Assembly: GCA_036924285.1 (NCBI GenBank)
Contig: JAYKYS010000018.1
Span: 5,022,001-5,086,000 of the forward strand
Source: Asterella californica
Taxonomy: Eukaryota; Streptophyta; Marchantiopsida; Marchantiales; Aytoniaceae
DNA: 64,000 nt
Direction: 5' to 3'
Below are positions 11,467 through 23,039 of this stretch, piece by piece; the first letter of the stretch is position 1, and each line of letters starts with the position of its first letter. Below the pieces are notes generated by a model. It was not told the origin of the DNA and ran no database searches. It worked only from the letters and a program-made list of their open reading frames with translations. Both the position numbers and the translations under genes were made by a program.

Positions 11467-11589
11467 CGGAGGAAAATATCTTTTGTACAAAAGTTGTGAG
11501 ATTCTCTGAGAGTGGATTTGTTTTATATACACAACTTTCTGATCTATAGAGGTGGGAGCGGAAGGTTGTGGAAAGAGTTAAAAAAGTAG

Positions 11590-12570
11590 GTGGTGCTTGA
11601 CGAAGAGGATAAAATAGCGGGTGTTTACACGGAGATGAGATTAGATCACATTTTGGATAAGCTTACCAAGATTGGGAAAGGGAGTGAAGATCACATGGTG
11701 GAAATAAACTCTAGAGATGTCTACTCAATCATGGAGTCATTTCAGAAACCTAAAGTCAAGGTTGAAGCCATGTACAAAATGGTGGATACAAAGGTTAAGC
11801 CTTTAACTCAACCTTTACCTAGTGACTCCAACTACCAAGTTCAGCAAGCTTCAAACGAGAAGAGCTTAAGGGATCCTCGTCAAGTGGGTCACAAGTTTAC
11901 TGAAGCTACACTCAAGGAGTTGAAGGTAGGATCTACAGATTTTCTCCTTCCTAATGAAGAGAGAAGTTTAGAGAGATGTTGAGTAGGTATGAAGAAGCTT
12001 TTTCTTTTGAAGCTTCGGAGATAAGATGTTTGGATCCGAGCATAGCTCCAATGATAATCTTTATAGTGTCACATGGTCCTTGGGACTTGAGGTCAATCCC
12101 TGTATCTAGGGTTCATCTACCCAAGCTAGAGCTCTTGAAGGAGAAGATGCAGATGAAGATTCTCGAACCTTCGTTTGCACCGTATTCCAACCGTTGGTTT
12201 ACAGTGCCAGAAAAGAATGGAGCGTTATGTTTCCTTTAAGATATACATCAAGTGAACCAAGTCACCATCAAGAATACAGATATAATACGGATTGTAGAAG
12301 AGTTGGTCGAAGCATTTGCTCGAAGAGTGATCTACCCGTAGGAGATATCTACTTTGGATATGATCAATTTCAGCTTGCTGAAGAGACGTCATCACTAGGA
12401 GGACTCCGTTGAGATTGGTAAGAATTTGCACATTGTCACAAGGGGCTACAAATTCAGTGGCGCTCATGATGAATGGTATGAATAAAATCTTATGATGTTT
12501 TATTTCAGAGAAGACAATTCTTGGATGATATTCCAATCAAGTACTGTCTAGAGGAGGATAAGGATGAAGC
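11590..12570 (+). pseudogene. G3 reverse transcriptase (frameshifted)
   Basis: 11590-11982 is the lead-in. 11976-12239 has LRSIPVSRVHLPKLELLKEKMQMK followed by the ILEPSFAPYSNRWFTVPEK motif. The gene then shifts frame at about 12230, and 12240-12540 carries scrambled-frame remains including YFGYDQFQLAEE (palm) and, further on, DDIPIK-like coding near 12520. The YxDD box is not intact in one frame. It is clearly reverse-transcriptase derived and non-functional. Confidence 0.7.
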
Positions 12571-12826
12571 GACAGATCACAAAGGAGTGTCGTAAGTTTG
12601 TTGCTGATCACATTGTAGATGTTGATAAGATATTGTCACGTCTTGAAGAAGTCTACTTGACGCTATCATGAGCTAAGTCCTCGTTTGGAGTGCGAGAAGT
12701 TGTGATTGTGAGACATTTGTGTGGATGGTTTGATCATAGACCTGATCCAAGTAAGGTAGATGTCATCCAACGATGAAAGATACATGTAGTTCTTAAACTG
12801 AAGTACGGAGGTTCTTAGGAGCTTAT

Positions 12827-13587
12827 GTGTTTTATCATATTTGGATTCCTCACTCTGCACATGTTGCTGATCCTTTGTACGGCTTGCTTCGAAAGTGTAA
12901 GAAGTTTAAGTGGGATGATAAGCACTCAATGGCAATTCGAAGGCTAGAAGAATTGTTTTTTTTCCTGCTTGTACTTCGTAAGGTCATCTATGAGGGTGGT
13001 AAACCTATAGTTATGACCGTTGATAGTAGTCTTATAGCCTTTGGATGTACTATGGGACAAGATGATGAAGAAAGGAATAGATTTGATGTGCGGTTCAGCG
13101 TAAAGATATTGAGTGAGCGATAAAGGAAGTACTCACAAGTGAAACAAGAACTATGAGGAGTGGTTACAGTTATGAAAGCTGAGAAAGATTACCTGATTGG
13201 GGCATCGATGGTAGTGGAGACTGATTATTCACCGTTGTTGGGAATGATTACAAACATGATATTGTTATGTTAAGATGGATAGCGTACATCAAGTCATTGA
13301 ATCATGAGTTCAAACACATAGCATGCAAAGATAACCCAGTAGCAGATATGTTGTCTCGAGCAAGAGGAAGATATGATCGAGGATACATAAGATGTTGTCA
13401 CTGCCGTTTTTCTAAGGCGCAAAAGAGAGAAATAGTGTATCCAAAACTATTCGAAGAGGAGTTGTATGAGAGTGAATGGATAGATATTGGGTGTTATCTT
13501 AGCACAGCGCTGAAGCACCATGAATGGAGTGATAAACATTTCAAACAGATCAGACGAAAGACTTACAACTATGTGGAAGCCATCTAA
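12827..13587 (+). pseudogene. G3 connection and RNase H remnants
   Basis: 12827-13123 includes HVADPLYGLLRKCKKFKWDD and VMTVDSSLIAFGCTMGQDDEE, the start of an RNase H with its first catalytic Asp. 13267-13587 has MLRWIAYIKSLNHEFKHI and KDNPVADMLSRARG, the RNase H end. The stretch between is out of frame. Confidence 0.7.
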
Positions 13588-13599
13588 GCAAGATGTTGA

Positions 13600-14684
13600 T
13601 CTACCAAAAAGGGTTGTGTGCAAGAAGGAGATGCAAATGTGACTTATCCAAGAGTTACTGAAAGCTTATGCAATGGACATCAAGATATTTATGCAACTTT
13701 TACAAAGCTCAAGGAAAGATACTGGTGGCATAACATGTACATATATGTTGTGAGATTTGTAAAATCGTGCAAGACTTGTCAGATGTACTCATAAATCTGG
13801 CTTCGAGACGGTTTGCACCCTACGTATCCGCTTGCAATCCATTATAAGTGGGTAGTAGATCTGATTATCATGCCAATTAGGATATGCCAAATGCGATATT
13901 TGATTCTTGCATGAGAGGATTTGTCCAATCAAGTGGAAGGACGAGCTTTATGTACAAAAGCTCCACCGAAGAAGTTTGCAGATTTTTGCTAGAAAACGTG
14001 ATTTGTATATATGGGTGTGTTGGGAAGATTACAATGATCATAGAGGGTTGAATACTCTCGAAGCTAAGCAGTTCTTTGAGAGATGCAGGATCAAACTAGC
14101 TTTTACTACGGCCTACAATCTAGAAGGGAATGCTAAGAGTGAGCGAGGTCATCCTCCTATTGTGAAAGTCATTGTGAAAGCTTGTCACGAAAGGTGAATG
14201 AGTGGTCGAGGCTCTTACCATTTGCTCTAGTGGTTGATCGTTGCACACATAGTTCGCTAATATTAGAAAGAGAAAAAATCTATCATGCTCATCGAAGAAC
14301 AAATATCAACTAGGAGTGTTCTACCTTAGGAGGATAATATGTCTAAAGAAGATCTTCTTGCACTTCTGATTCACCAATTGGAAAGAAGACCAGAGGACAT
14401 AGATATTGCAAGTGATAAGTTGAGGAAGACACGGTTGTAGAAAAAAGGTAGGTTTGATGAGCATCTTCGATTACGACCAAAGGAGATTAAGAAAGACGAT
14501 TGGGTTGTATGATAGTAGTCTGGATAACCAACAGATGGTGCTTAGAAAACTCTCTAAGCAGTGGTTTGGATTGTATGTGGTTCTTGTTGTATATGACAAC
14601 ACTACATATTTGCTTCGAGAGCTTGATGAGTCAAAGCTCAAAGTTCCAATTGCAAGAAAGTGTGTGAAACTCTTCAAGAAGTGA
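13600..14684 (+). pseudogene. G3 integrase remnants
   Basis: Zinc-binding cysteines (CKTCQMY) occur near 13768-13790. 13907-14197 contains the Glu-bearing end of the DDE core in AYNLEGNAKSERGHPPIVK. 14454-14684 is the C-terminal tail (WFGLYVVLVVYDNTTYLLRE). The middle of the core, with the first two Asp residues, is not readable in one frame. Confidence 0.65.
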
Positions 14685-15039
14685 GATGAAGAGATAAGTG
14701 TGGAGGAAGTCGGAGTGGAGTTTGATCTCTACGTTTGAGATACATAGGAAGTCAAAAAGTTGAGTGTTTTGGTAGCTTGTCGAAGAAAACCAATGAAAAT
14801 AATATTGCTACTGGACATTTGAAGGTACTTTTGTGATGTAAGCACATGTTATCATGTTAAATCCTTCTTGTACTTAGAACAATGTTGAACGTTCAGTTGT
14901 GATGTGTGGTGCATGTGTTTTACACTTAGGATCAGGTTAAGTCAATAGAAATCAAGACAAAACTTGATAGATTAGGTATTTCATCGAGTAGGTCGAAGGT
15001 CTTGCTGTATCTCTATACAGTCAGATATCTCTTGTATTC

Positions 15040-15700
15040 TCATATCAAACTTCATGCTCTACGGCAACTTGAGCAGCATCAGCCGCTTCTTGGTTCAACT
15101 GCTCCTTCACCTAGTAGAGCTAAATCCTTAACTTGTCTGGTGTGCGGTACACTAACATCTACTTTCTTCTCATGTATTGCTTAATCTCAAGCTAAATCCG
15201 TCTTAAGCACCTTGTTCTCATCTTCCACTTGTTCAAGTCGGCCTTCCAACTTCTTAAGCAATGCCTTCATCTCGTCCATCTAAGTTAACACATCCTTCAT
15301 TCGTGATGGTGTTCTGCATAGATAAAGCTTGAACATACTTTTATATTAACTAAAATGTTCGACCTTGGATAGTGAGATAGAATCTCTTCTCTACAATAAA
15401 TTAGTCGTCGTGAACCTCCTTGAAGACCGTTAGAACTTTTCTGGAGTCGGATCTCATTCTTTCAAACCTTCCATTAATAAACACAAGAAGCTTCATAATC
15501 GCTGAACAGATTTATAACAACTACTAGTCTTCTGCGAGTCGCAGTTCTTATTCTGAGGTTTTCGAACATCGAATGTGGTTATTGTGACTTCGATTGAAAG
15601 ATGTTTGGACAACACTTCCGCTACCGAGGAGAAAGTCAGAACGCAAAATATCAATAAAAACAACCGGCAAAGCTTTGATTTGTGTGCTAAAGCTGAAGCT
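15040..15700 (-). mobile_element. Old fragment of the chromovirus family (gag start plus part of LTR)
   Basis: Over about 600 bases the sequence tracks 41.75-42.35 kb in the same orientation. GCTAAATCCGTCTTAAGCACC matches GCTAAATCCGCCTTAAGCACC with one mismatch, followed by TTCATCTCGTCCATC in both. The LTR-like part begins near 15351 (ATGTTCGACC compared with ACGTTCGACC). Its primer-site equivalent is eroded (near 15337-15350). This is a second, much older insertion of the family that is nearly complete at 36.5-43.0 kb. Confidence 0.75.
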
Positions 15701-16640
15701 AAATAAATTTGGAAGCTACCGCATTAATGACAAAATAAAGTTTAAAGGGGTGCTAATTTAAAAGACACATTGGCGTTAGTAATTGCATTATCGATTGAGT
15801 TGTTGGAGGATAGTTCCGAACCAAAGGAAAATCTAGTTGCAGAAGTCAAGGAGTTTTCTTAAACAACCAAGAGACCTTCTAGGAAACCTATAGTTTTATA
15901 TGCAGCCGATAATCTTTGTATAGAGAATATTTTATTCAGTAGCTCGAAAGATCTTATTATAACTTCAAGAATTCTCGATGCCACTAGAAGATCTCTTTAC
16001 AACTAAGGAACATTTCAATATACAATGGTGATGAGCTCTCTATGTAGACCGGAAGTTTAATGGAGCAAGTAGAATTGTGTTGTGTGGTCAAGCTTCATGG
16101 TATAGCTTATGAGTGTTGTTGTAGCTCGAGGAATTATATGCAGCAAGGAGGAGTTTTGTAGTTCAGTCGAGAGTTTGTGAGGGTGATCAAAAGAGATAAC
16201 TCACGGCTTTGGATTAGTTCTGGCTGAGTTATTATACGTAGTATAATAGATTACACTACTTGGGTACTTCGGATATTCTAGCTCCAATAGGTGTTATTCT
16301 TCTAAACTTATGCTCTTCATAGGTTTAGTTTTAGATGATTTATAGTTCAAAGTTTTCTTTGTTATTTTGTACTGGAGATGATATGTCGTCTTTGTTGACA
16401 TCTTGTCTTCTAGTTAGACGTTATGTCATCTCATCTCTATATACGATCAAACGTTCTATTATCCTATTATACGGTGTCCTGTTGTGGGACCAGTTAATAT
16501 GTAAATTACCCGTATAAGTACGTTTTGCACACAGTTGTAGAAGTTGTGGTGTAATGGGATCTAAAACATTGCTCTTATGAGCTTAGAATGCTCTATTATC
16601 TGCTGGGGGTCTCCATGGGGCAGAAAAGGACAAGGTTGAG
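15701..16640. other. Intergenic, no gene recognised
   Basis: AT-rich sequence with only short chance frames (the longest is 60 codons at 16335-16517). I see no motif, repeat pair or splice pattern. Confidence 0.5.
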
Positions 16641-17130
16641 TCCTTTAACTTCCCATTGGTCTACCCAAAAGTGAAGATAACTTGTCATCTACCTAAGTGT
16701 GCGCTCTGGGAGGTTCGGGGCACTTTGACGAGGGATTTTGGAGATCAGAGGGCATGGGCGGAGAGCTCTCGACGGGAGGAGCTATCTGACCACAAATTTC
16801 ACTCGATTTGGAGGTCCAGGGCATACGTTATGGCGATTTGAAGTTCATAGAGTGATGAGAGTACAAGAGTTTCTCTTCCGATTGTAAGATTAAGGGGTTT
16901 GGGTGATTGAACCGTCAGATTGAGACCAGATTTCATGAGCTCGTAGTCTGTCAGCTGCTGAAGCTCTGACCACAAATTTCACCACCGGATGTTCTGCGGA
17001 TTGAGCGCAATGGCAATTTGAAGGCGACGGGGTGCAGAAAGCTGTCAATCTGAAGCAGCGAGTTTGCAGATTTATGGAGGACGATCAGAACGGTCAAATC
17101 GGCTCAAATTTCCTGTGTAGTGAGTTTACC
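16641..17130 (+). repeat. Diverged tandem repeat of about 180 bp
   Basis: CTGACCACAAATTTCAC occurs near 16786 and again near 16967. Each copy is followed by a region ending ATGGCGATTTGAAG or ATGGCAATTTGAAGG. The two units are diverged. The pattern resembles repeats in plant LTR leaders, but I cannot assign an element. 17131-17950 after it shows nothing recognisable. Confidence 0.45.
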
Positions 17131-17951
17131 TTCTGAATTGATAGCACAGGAAGTTGGAGTGGAAGTGGACGGTTCATTTAGTCGAAGAAGCTTCTGTCCT
17201 GAATCTGAGATTGGAAGTGCGTGTTAGTTTCTGTAGATTTGTGTTAATTGTGGGAGGAGATCTAGCCATCAGATCTTCCTGAAATTTGACATGCAAGTAG
17301 AGATTTTAGTATCCTACCTACGTGGCAAGTTTGAGAGGAGATTGAGCTGTAGATCTGTACCTATCATGTGTGAAAGTTCGCTGGTTTTTCTGCCGAGTTG
17401 TATCGGCAACGATATCTACTCTAGGTCTCGAGTTGTTAGCGACAGCTGGCTGAAAAGTATCCAGTGCGACATTTGTATTGCTTTGGGGAGTATTCTAGGC
17501 GTAGATATGACTTTAGCGACCTACGTTGTATCCACGTCATGTGGTTGTTAGGTTCGCACTCAACGTGGCAAAGTGCGATCCTTGACCTGTAGAGTCGACT
17601 ACCTGTCTAGCCTAGTCTCCGGTTTTTGGGACACGTTACGGTGCATGCATTAGAACCTTTCACCCAGAAGACCCACACGTGGATGAGTATGACGGCACCA
17701 AACATGCGATGTGCATGTGTGCCACCTCATCGGTCCGTGAGGCTTGGGTTACTTGGTTAGGGAGCTTGCACCTATCCTTGTTTTGTGTTCGAAACTTTTA
17801 AGCAAAGGGGAGTGACCTGTGTGGGGGGATTCGACCTGGGGAAAAAAATCCAAGAGATTGTTCGTGGAGAGATCGTGGTGATCCTATGAGATTGAATCAG
17901 AGTTTTATGGATCGATATACCTTTGTAGTTGGAGTGCACATGTTGTGAGAG

Positions 17952-18434
17952 ATGGACGAAGGATCCTACTTACCGCCCAGATTCCCTTTTCGAAACCCTT
18001 TCTCGATTAAACTGATGTATATGGAACGAGTTCACTTTCAACAGTTTCTGATAGGATCCTTCGGGCATAACTTTACCGCGCAAGTCATGCTCTCGCCTGT
18101 CCCTGTGATCTTACCTGTTGTCACTTACGGCCAAGAAATGGGATCTCACCGTCTTTATTCTCATCTAACGAAGGATGGATCTAAATCAGCTCCCTCCTGT
18201 AAACTTTAACACCTAGTGCGAGATAAGACACATCTGTCGACCCAAAGCCATGTACGAAGCCCTAGTAGTGAGAAACTTCGGAGAGGAATACTACCGAGAG
18301 ATCACGTCATCACATATCCCGTTTGTCGTGCCCATGATCATCCAACGTTTTCGTGTAGTTATCTTGACCCTTTACTGAGAGAAAGAAAGTGCTTAGTTAT
18401 CGAGGAAGTTAGAGAGAAATCTATGAGATACTAG
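17952..18434 (+). other. Two short frames with a weak gag-like cysteine/histidine motif
   Basis: 17952-18209 (85 codons) and 18216-18434 (72 codons) lie in line with one stop between them. The second contains YPVCRAHDHPTFSC, a C-x3-H-x5-C pattern reminiscent of a damaged retrotransposon zinc knuckle. There are no other recognisable domains. It is either a gag relic or chance; I favour a relic because the frames are adjacent and the codon use is even. Confidence 0.3.
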
Positions 18435-18849
18435 TCGCTCTACTGTGTATCGATCGCTAACCACAGCCAGAAGGTACGCCCTTGCTCAAAGGAAAGGCTC
18501 TCGCTACGACAACGGTTCTTTTACATTGAAGTTGTCTAGGAAAATATGGAATTACTGACTGCAGAGATATCGTGCGTGTCTGAAAACAATGACGAGAGCG
18601 AGACACACACATAATCACAAGAAAGAGACTTTAGATATATCCAAATCTCACTTTATAAACACTTCTGCTATGTATCACAAAAATGAGACGAGAAGACTAG
18701 AACAGACACTAGTCTTGACCCAAGTCCCTTAAGTAGTATGAGAATCCAATCCTAAGACAAGAACTGTCGAGGCATAACTTAAAGCAAAGGAAACATCCTG
18801 TTGCTAAAAGTTAACTTCACAACAGTGTCTCGCTGTCCAAACTCTCAAA

Positions 18850-19110
18850 CACCTTATGTATAGTAGTCGCATCCACCATAATGTCACTATATCGTGGATG
18901 TTCAATATATCACTAGTCTGAAACGGGTAGATCACTCTAATCCAAATGAGGGTCGAGAGTGCAGCCCACATAACTAGCAATACACGAAACGTTTTCCGTA
19001 TCCAAATCCAAACTTGCAATGTCTCCACCGCTCAGTATATCACTAACACGATGGTTAGATTACTCTAAATCAAATAAGGATCAAGGGTTCAGCTCATGTA
19101 GCTAACAATA
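18850..19110. repeat. Diverged tandem repeat of about 125 bp
   Basis: The unit with ATATATCACTAGTCTGAAACG followed by TAGATCACTCTAATCCAAAT is followed by a second unit with GTATATCACTAACACG and TAGATTACTCTAAATCAAAT. They are about 125 bases apart and roughly 75% alike by eye. No coding sense. 18435-18850 shows nothing recognisable. Confidence 0.5.
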
Positions 19111-19234
19111 TAGCGAGAATCGTGTTGAACGTTGAAGAAAATACCAAATTCGTAGTAAAACAAGCTAAACAATGTCGACTGAGATAATTGAAAAAAAAAT
19201 CTTTTTTTAAAGAAGAAGATTTTTTTTGCAGCTT

Positions 19235-21000
19235 ACAGCCAACGGTGTCGTGTTGTGGATCGGCTCTTACCTGAAATATTTATTTTTGATACTTATTATT
19301 ATCGTTTCAAAGATGCTCATACGACTAAAAATGAGTTTTTTACACAACTTCGGATCTTCAATTTCATTACATGAATTGGTAGAGCTCATTGTCAACTTTC
19401 GTTGACACTTCATCTATTTCATTTAGACATCTAGTGGTGAAATTACAAGGTTCAGAAGATGAGAAAACTAAGTTTAGCTCTAGCTGACTATTGTTGACTG
19501 GGTATTTGTGGTTCTTGGCACCACACTAAGGACACAAGGGGCATGCTTGTTCAATATATGTGAAAACATTCACTTGTGCGACTGACGTAAAGGAGCATCA
19601 TAAAAGATTAGCTTGTTTATGCGATCTATCCAGTGCACGGTTGGAGAGATTCAGAGATCCAATGCAAACAAACAAGGCGTCATTAGGTTCAGATCTGTGC
19701 AGACTACACATTGGTTAAGACGGTTTGTGAAGAGACAGATTGAGAAGTGTGTTCTGGGAGAAATTGAGACGCAGGGAAAGGATTTGGAGTGCTTCAGTGA
19801 CATGTGAAGGAGAGTTGGACAATTCGGACCGTTTCGGAGTTCAGACTTACTGTCCTTGGATCCATCGGGATCAGAACACTAAGTTATTCAGGGAATTGAA
19901 GATGATACGAAGTTAAATCATACGATTTGGTAGTTCTGGGTGAAATTGACTCGCAGAGAAACTCTTATGTCAATTTGTCATCGTCTGTGACATGAGATTG
20001 GGTTGTTCTTTGCGATTAGTGAATCAAGTTCTTTGTTCTTGATGCCTATGCGATCAAAGACTCTTTATCTACACCTAGGAGAAGACGATATGTGGATTGA
20101 ATTGTTGGTTTGGGTGTGGTGAGAGAGTTTCAGCCGCATGAAGTCGATTTACGTCAGTTTTTTGCTTCTTACGATCAAATTTCTTGCGTGGTTTCGTGAG
20201 GAGAACTCCAAACAACTCGTTTGGAGTCCTGTTGGGTTCATGGTAGCTAAATCTACATTCAGAGAAGACGGATCTCAGATCATACGATTCGTTTGGGCAG
20301 TATGCGTTATTCTAAGCCGCAAGAAGAAATTTTTAGAGGTTCGGTCACCTACGACCAAAATTTGATGATATCTCGGTTGTCCGGAGTCAGATTTGAGACT
20401 TCTTGGGGCCAACGGAGTCAGGAAGGAAGGCCTTGTCGACATCTGAAAACGGTTTGATGAAAAAAGAAAGTTTTCAGATGGGCTTTTTTTCTTAGTTACA
20501 GTTTTCGTCCTTTTGAATTCGTTAGAGTTCTAGTTGGTTATGTACAGCTTGTGGTAGCTAGTTTTAGCTAAGGGTTTGTACATGGACGTTGTTTGGACTT
20601 GGTTTGATTTGTGTGATGCTGGTGCAACTCTTTTGTTAGCAAAATGATGTTTTTCTTACTTTGAGCTACGCTTCGGTAGTTTTGGATATAAGTTGAAATT
20701 CAAGGACTCGTTTTAGGACGTTTGACGTAGATTACAGACCGCTCTGATCTATTTCTCAGTTTTATGTTATTAGGAAAAAGAACCGGCAGTGTATATAAAT
20801 TGGGAGTTGGTATATAATGCGACGCTCGTTCTCGTGCTTGTCTCTCTTTTTCTTGTGCTTTCTGTCCAGCACAAGATATCTTCATAGTTAGGAACTCACG
20901 TTTTCTTAGACAACTTTCATGCAGAATCTGATACGACAACAACTCACTAGAAATGCGAACAAGATACGACATACCTCACATGAAGAAATCATCTATTTCT
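19235..21000 (+). repeat. Long dispersed repeat, copy 1 (LTR-like)
   Basis: This block aligns in the same direction with 25770-27420. Shared landmarks in order: GGTGTCGTG start, GTTGACTGGGTATTTGT, the block near TTACGTCAGTTTTTTGCTTC, TCGTGAGGAGAACTCCAA, a TATA-like GTGTATATAAA near 20794, CTCGTTCTCGTG, and GATATCTTCATAGT. There are no long ORFs. The TATA-like box followed by a leader near the right end resembles an LTR, but TG/CA ends and target duplications were not found. Confidence 0.6.
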
Positions 21001-21129
21001 CTTTTCATCGAACAGTCTTCAGAAATCGATAGGGTCTTTTCTCTTGACTCCATAGGCTCCAAGAACCTTAAGATCCGACATCGAACAACCAAGATATGTC
21101 CAATTGGACTGCTTGGTCTGAGATCTATC

Positions 21130-21240
21130 TCTCTCATAGACTACATAGATTTCAATGGGACTCCAAACAAGTCGTTTGGAGTCCTCTCGCAAAACCACAC
21201 AAGAAATTTGGTTATAGAAAGTAAAAAACTAACGTAAATT
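21130..21240 (-). repeat. Inverted copy of part of the long repeat
   Basis: 21150-21240 is the reverse complement of about 20138-20230 (CGTTTGGAGTCC, AAATTTCTTG and ACGTTAGTTTTTT counterparts). RNA read across both could fold into a long imperfect hairpin with a loop of about 900 bases. Confidence 0.6.
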
Positions 21241-21279
21241 GATCTCTTACACTTCGTCCGCGATCCGTACACCCATGAT

Positions 21280-21560
21280 CTGTCGTGAATAACAACATGT
21301 TGATATTTAGTTTGCTTCATCGGCAATCCACAATTTGCTGACGGTCCTCTGTAAATACAACATGTTTTCATTTTCCAAAGTTCACCGATGATCATCCTTA
21401 AATAACAACTTGATGTTATTTTCCATGCATCATCGACAGTCCACTATTTGCTGACGATCAATCGGCAAGTGATTCCTGTAAATACAACCTGGTGGTTGTT
21501 TGTCATGTTTGCCGATGGTACGTCCACCGGCGGTCCTCTTTGGTCGACTGAAGACTTGTG
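21280..21560. repeat. Degenerate tandem repeat (three units, about 95 bp)
   Basis: Recurring words: ATTTGCTGACG(G/A)TC, TGTAAATACAACATG or TGTAAATACAACCTG, and AATAACAAC(A/T)TG. The units are strongly diverged. 21561-22160 after them shows nothing recognisable. Confidence 0.5.
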
Positions 21561-22161
21561 GAATGTAAAGGATGATTTTAGGGGTTAAAGTATTTCTATT
21601 ATCATTGGAGGTATGTGAGCAAGAGCCTACTCTCATACATAGATGTAAGAGGTGAATATGCAAGGAAGTTAGATTTGGACAATGATAGAATTTTACATTT
21701 TATAATCTAATTATGCATGTCCATATTTATCTATTAGCATCCTTGTTCGCATATCATCAACATAATCAGTGGTGCACCTCTTGTACATGTTTAACTGTGT
21801 TTACAAGCTGTTATTCATCATTTCCCTTACAAGCGGTGAAACACCATTTTACTATGATGATCCACTCATCTTGCACTGAAAATTCATGGAAATGGCTTAT
21901 TTGCTTGTGCCACATACTGCTTCTTTCAACCCTATAGTAAATTCACTCGATGAAGAGTGGGTGTGTTCTCAGGTTTCAGTTTAAGGTGTTTCAACATTGA
22001 ACTCGAGTCAGCCTTTCAGTTACTTTACGAAAAAAATATTCAGATGAAAGACACGGACTCTTTCTACTCAAGGGAATTATGATGTTTTTGGGTCTGGAGT
22101 TCAAGGCAATAACTCACATGCTCTTGCCAGTTCGCCAAAACTAGACATCGTGATACATAGA

Positions 22162-22284
22162 GCTGCATTTTCATACCACATGTGAAAAGATAAATACTAA
22201 ATACATCTCAGTGTTGGTTCTTATTGCTGCATTTTCACACCACATGTGAAAAGAGAAATAGTAAATACATCTCAGTGTTGGTTC
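22162..22284 (+). repeat. Tandem duplication, 64-bp unit
   Basis: GCTGCATTTTCA(T/C)ACCACATG begins at 22162 and again at 22226. The copies end in CATCTCAGTGTTGGTTC and differ at only a few positions, so the duplication is recent. 22285-23040 holds only short chance frames. Confidence 0.85.
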
Positions 22285-23039
22285 AGATAAGAGTTGACGT
22301 GAATAGATTTATAAGACGTGTGCAATGTTTTCTTTGAGGTCTTTGGTGTGGCAACTCTTGACACTTCCATACATGGAGAATGTAACATCTCAAATGTCAG
22401 CAAACTACCAATCAACTCTGGCAAAAGTGAAGTATGGACCTTTATTTCTGAAAACCCAAAACAACTCTTGACTTTTGGCCATGAGACTTGGCAAATGGTT
22501 CATGTGATCCATGTTGATCCGTTAAGATAGGCACATATCACTTCTGTGTGGTGATCTGTTATGCTAGACACTTAACGACATGTATACTTATGGATTCAAT
22601 ACATGTTTTGGACTGAAAAAGGTATGGAAAAGTTGTCAAGGTGCTAGAGTGGAAGTCTGAACAGGGCAGGTGGTGCCTTTAGGCATGTAGAGAACGGACC
22701 GTGGCATCATATCAACGTCAACATCCAACGCACCCACGTAAGTCATATCAACTTATCTTCTTCAGATCTGATGCTCGACCACAAGAGGCAATCTAGCCTA
22801 CATCTAGCAACGAATCTGATCTCCTATTTGCTAACGACGCATGCATGAAATGTGAGGATCCCCAAGAACATAAGTCTCACATCACATACATGTTATTAGT
22901 CCAAGTCAAATCTCCATCCCAACGAGCTGAAAGATGACGAATTCTGGAAGAAGTCAAAGCCTGAGTAGCAACTTAATTTTTTAGAAAAGAGCAACTTCGG
23001 AAGTTTCCTTGCAAGCAAAGAAGAATTGAACAAATACAC

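Larger units (their letters stand above)
10080..14750 (+). mobile_element. G3: heavily decayed Ty3/gypsy pol region
   Basis: Recognisable blocks in gypsy order: protease-like segment, reverse transcriptase, RNase H, integrase, integrase tail. The reverse-transcriptase signature (ILEPSFAPYSNRWFTVPEK, then YFGYDQFQLA) belongs to a gypsy lineage that I recall from fungi, oomycetes and bryophytes and that differs from G1 and G2. No LTR, primer site or zinc knuckle could be placed. Frames change every 200-400 bases, so this is an old copy. Confidence 0.75.

Noticed and set aside
21280..21560. CRISPR-like array of regularly spaced repeats
   Set aside because: Repeats are diverged, only about three units, and the genome is eukaryotic.
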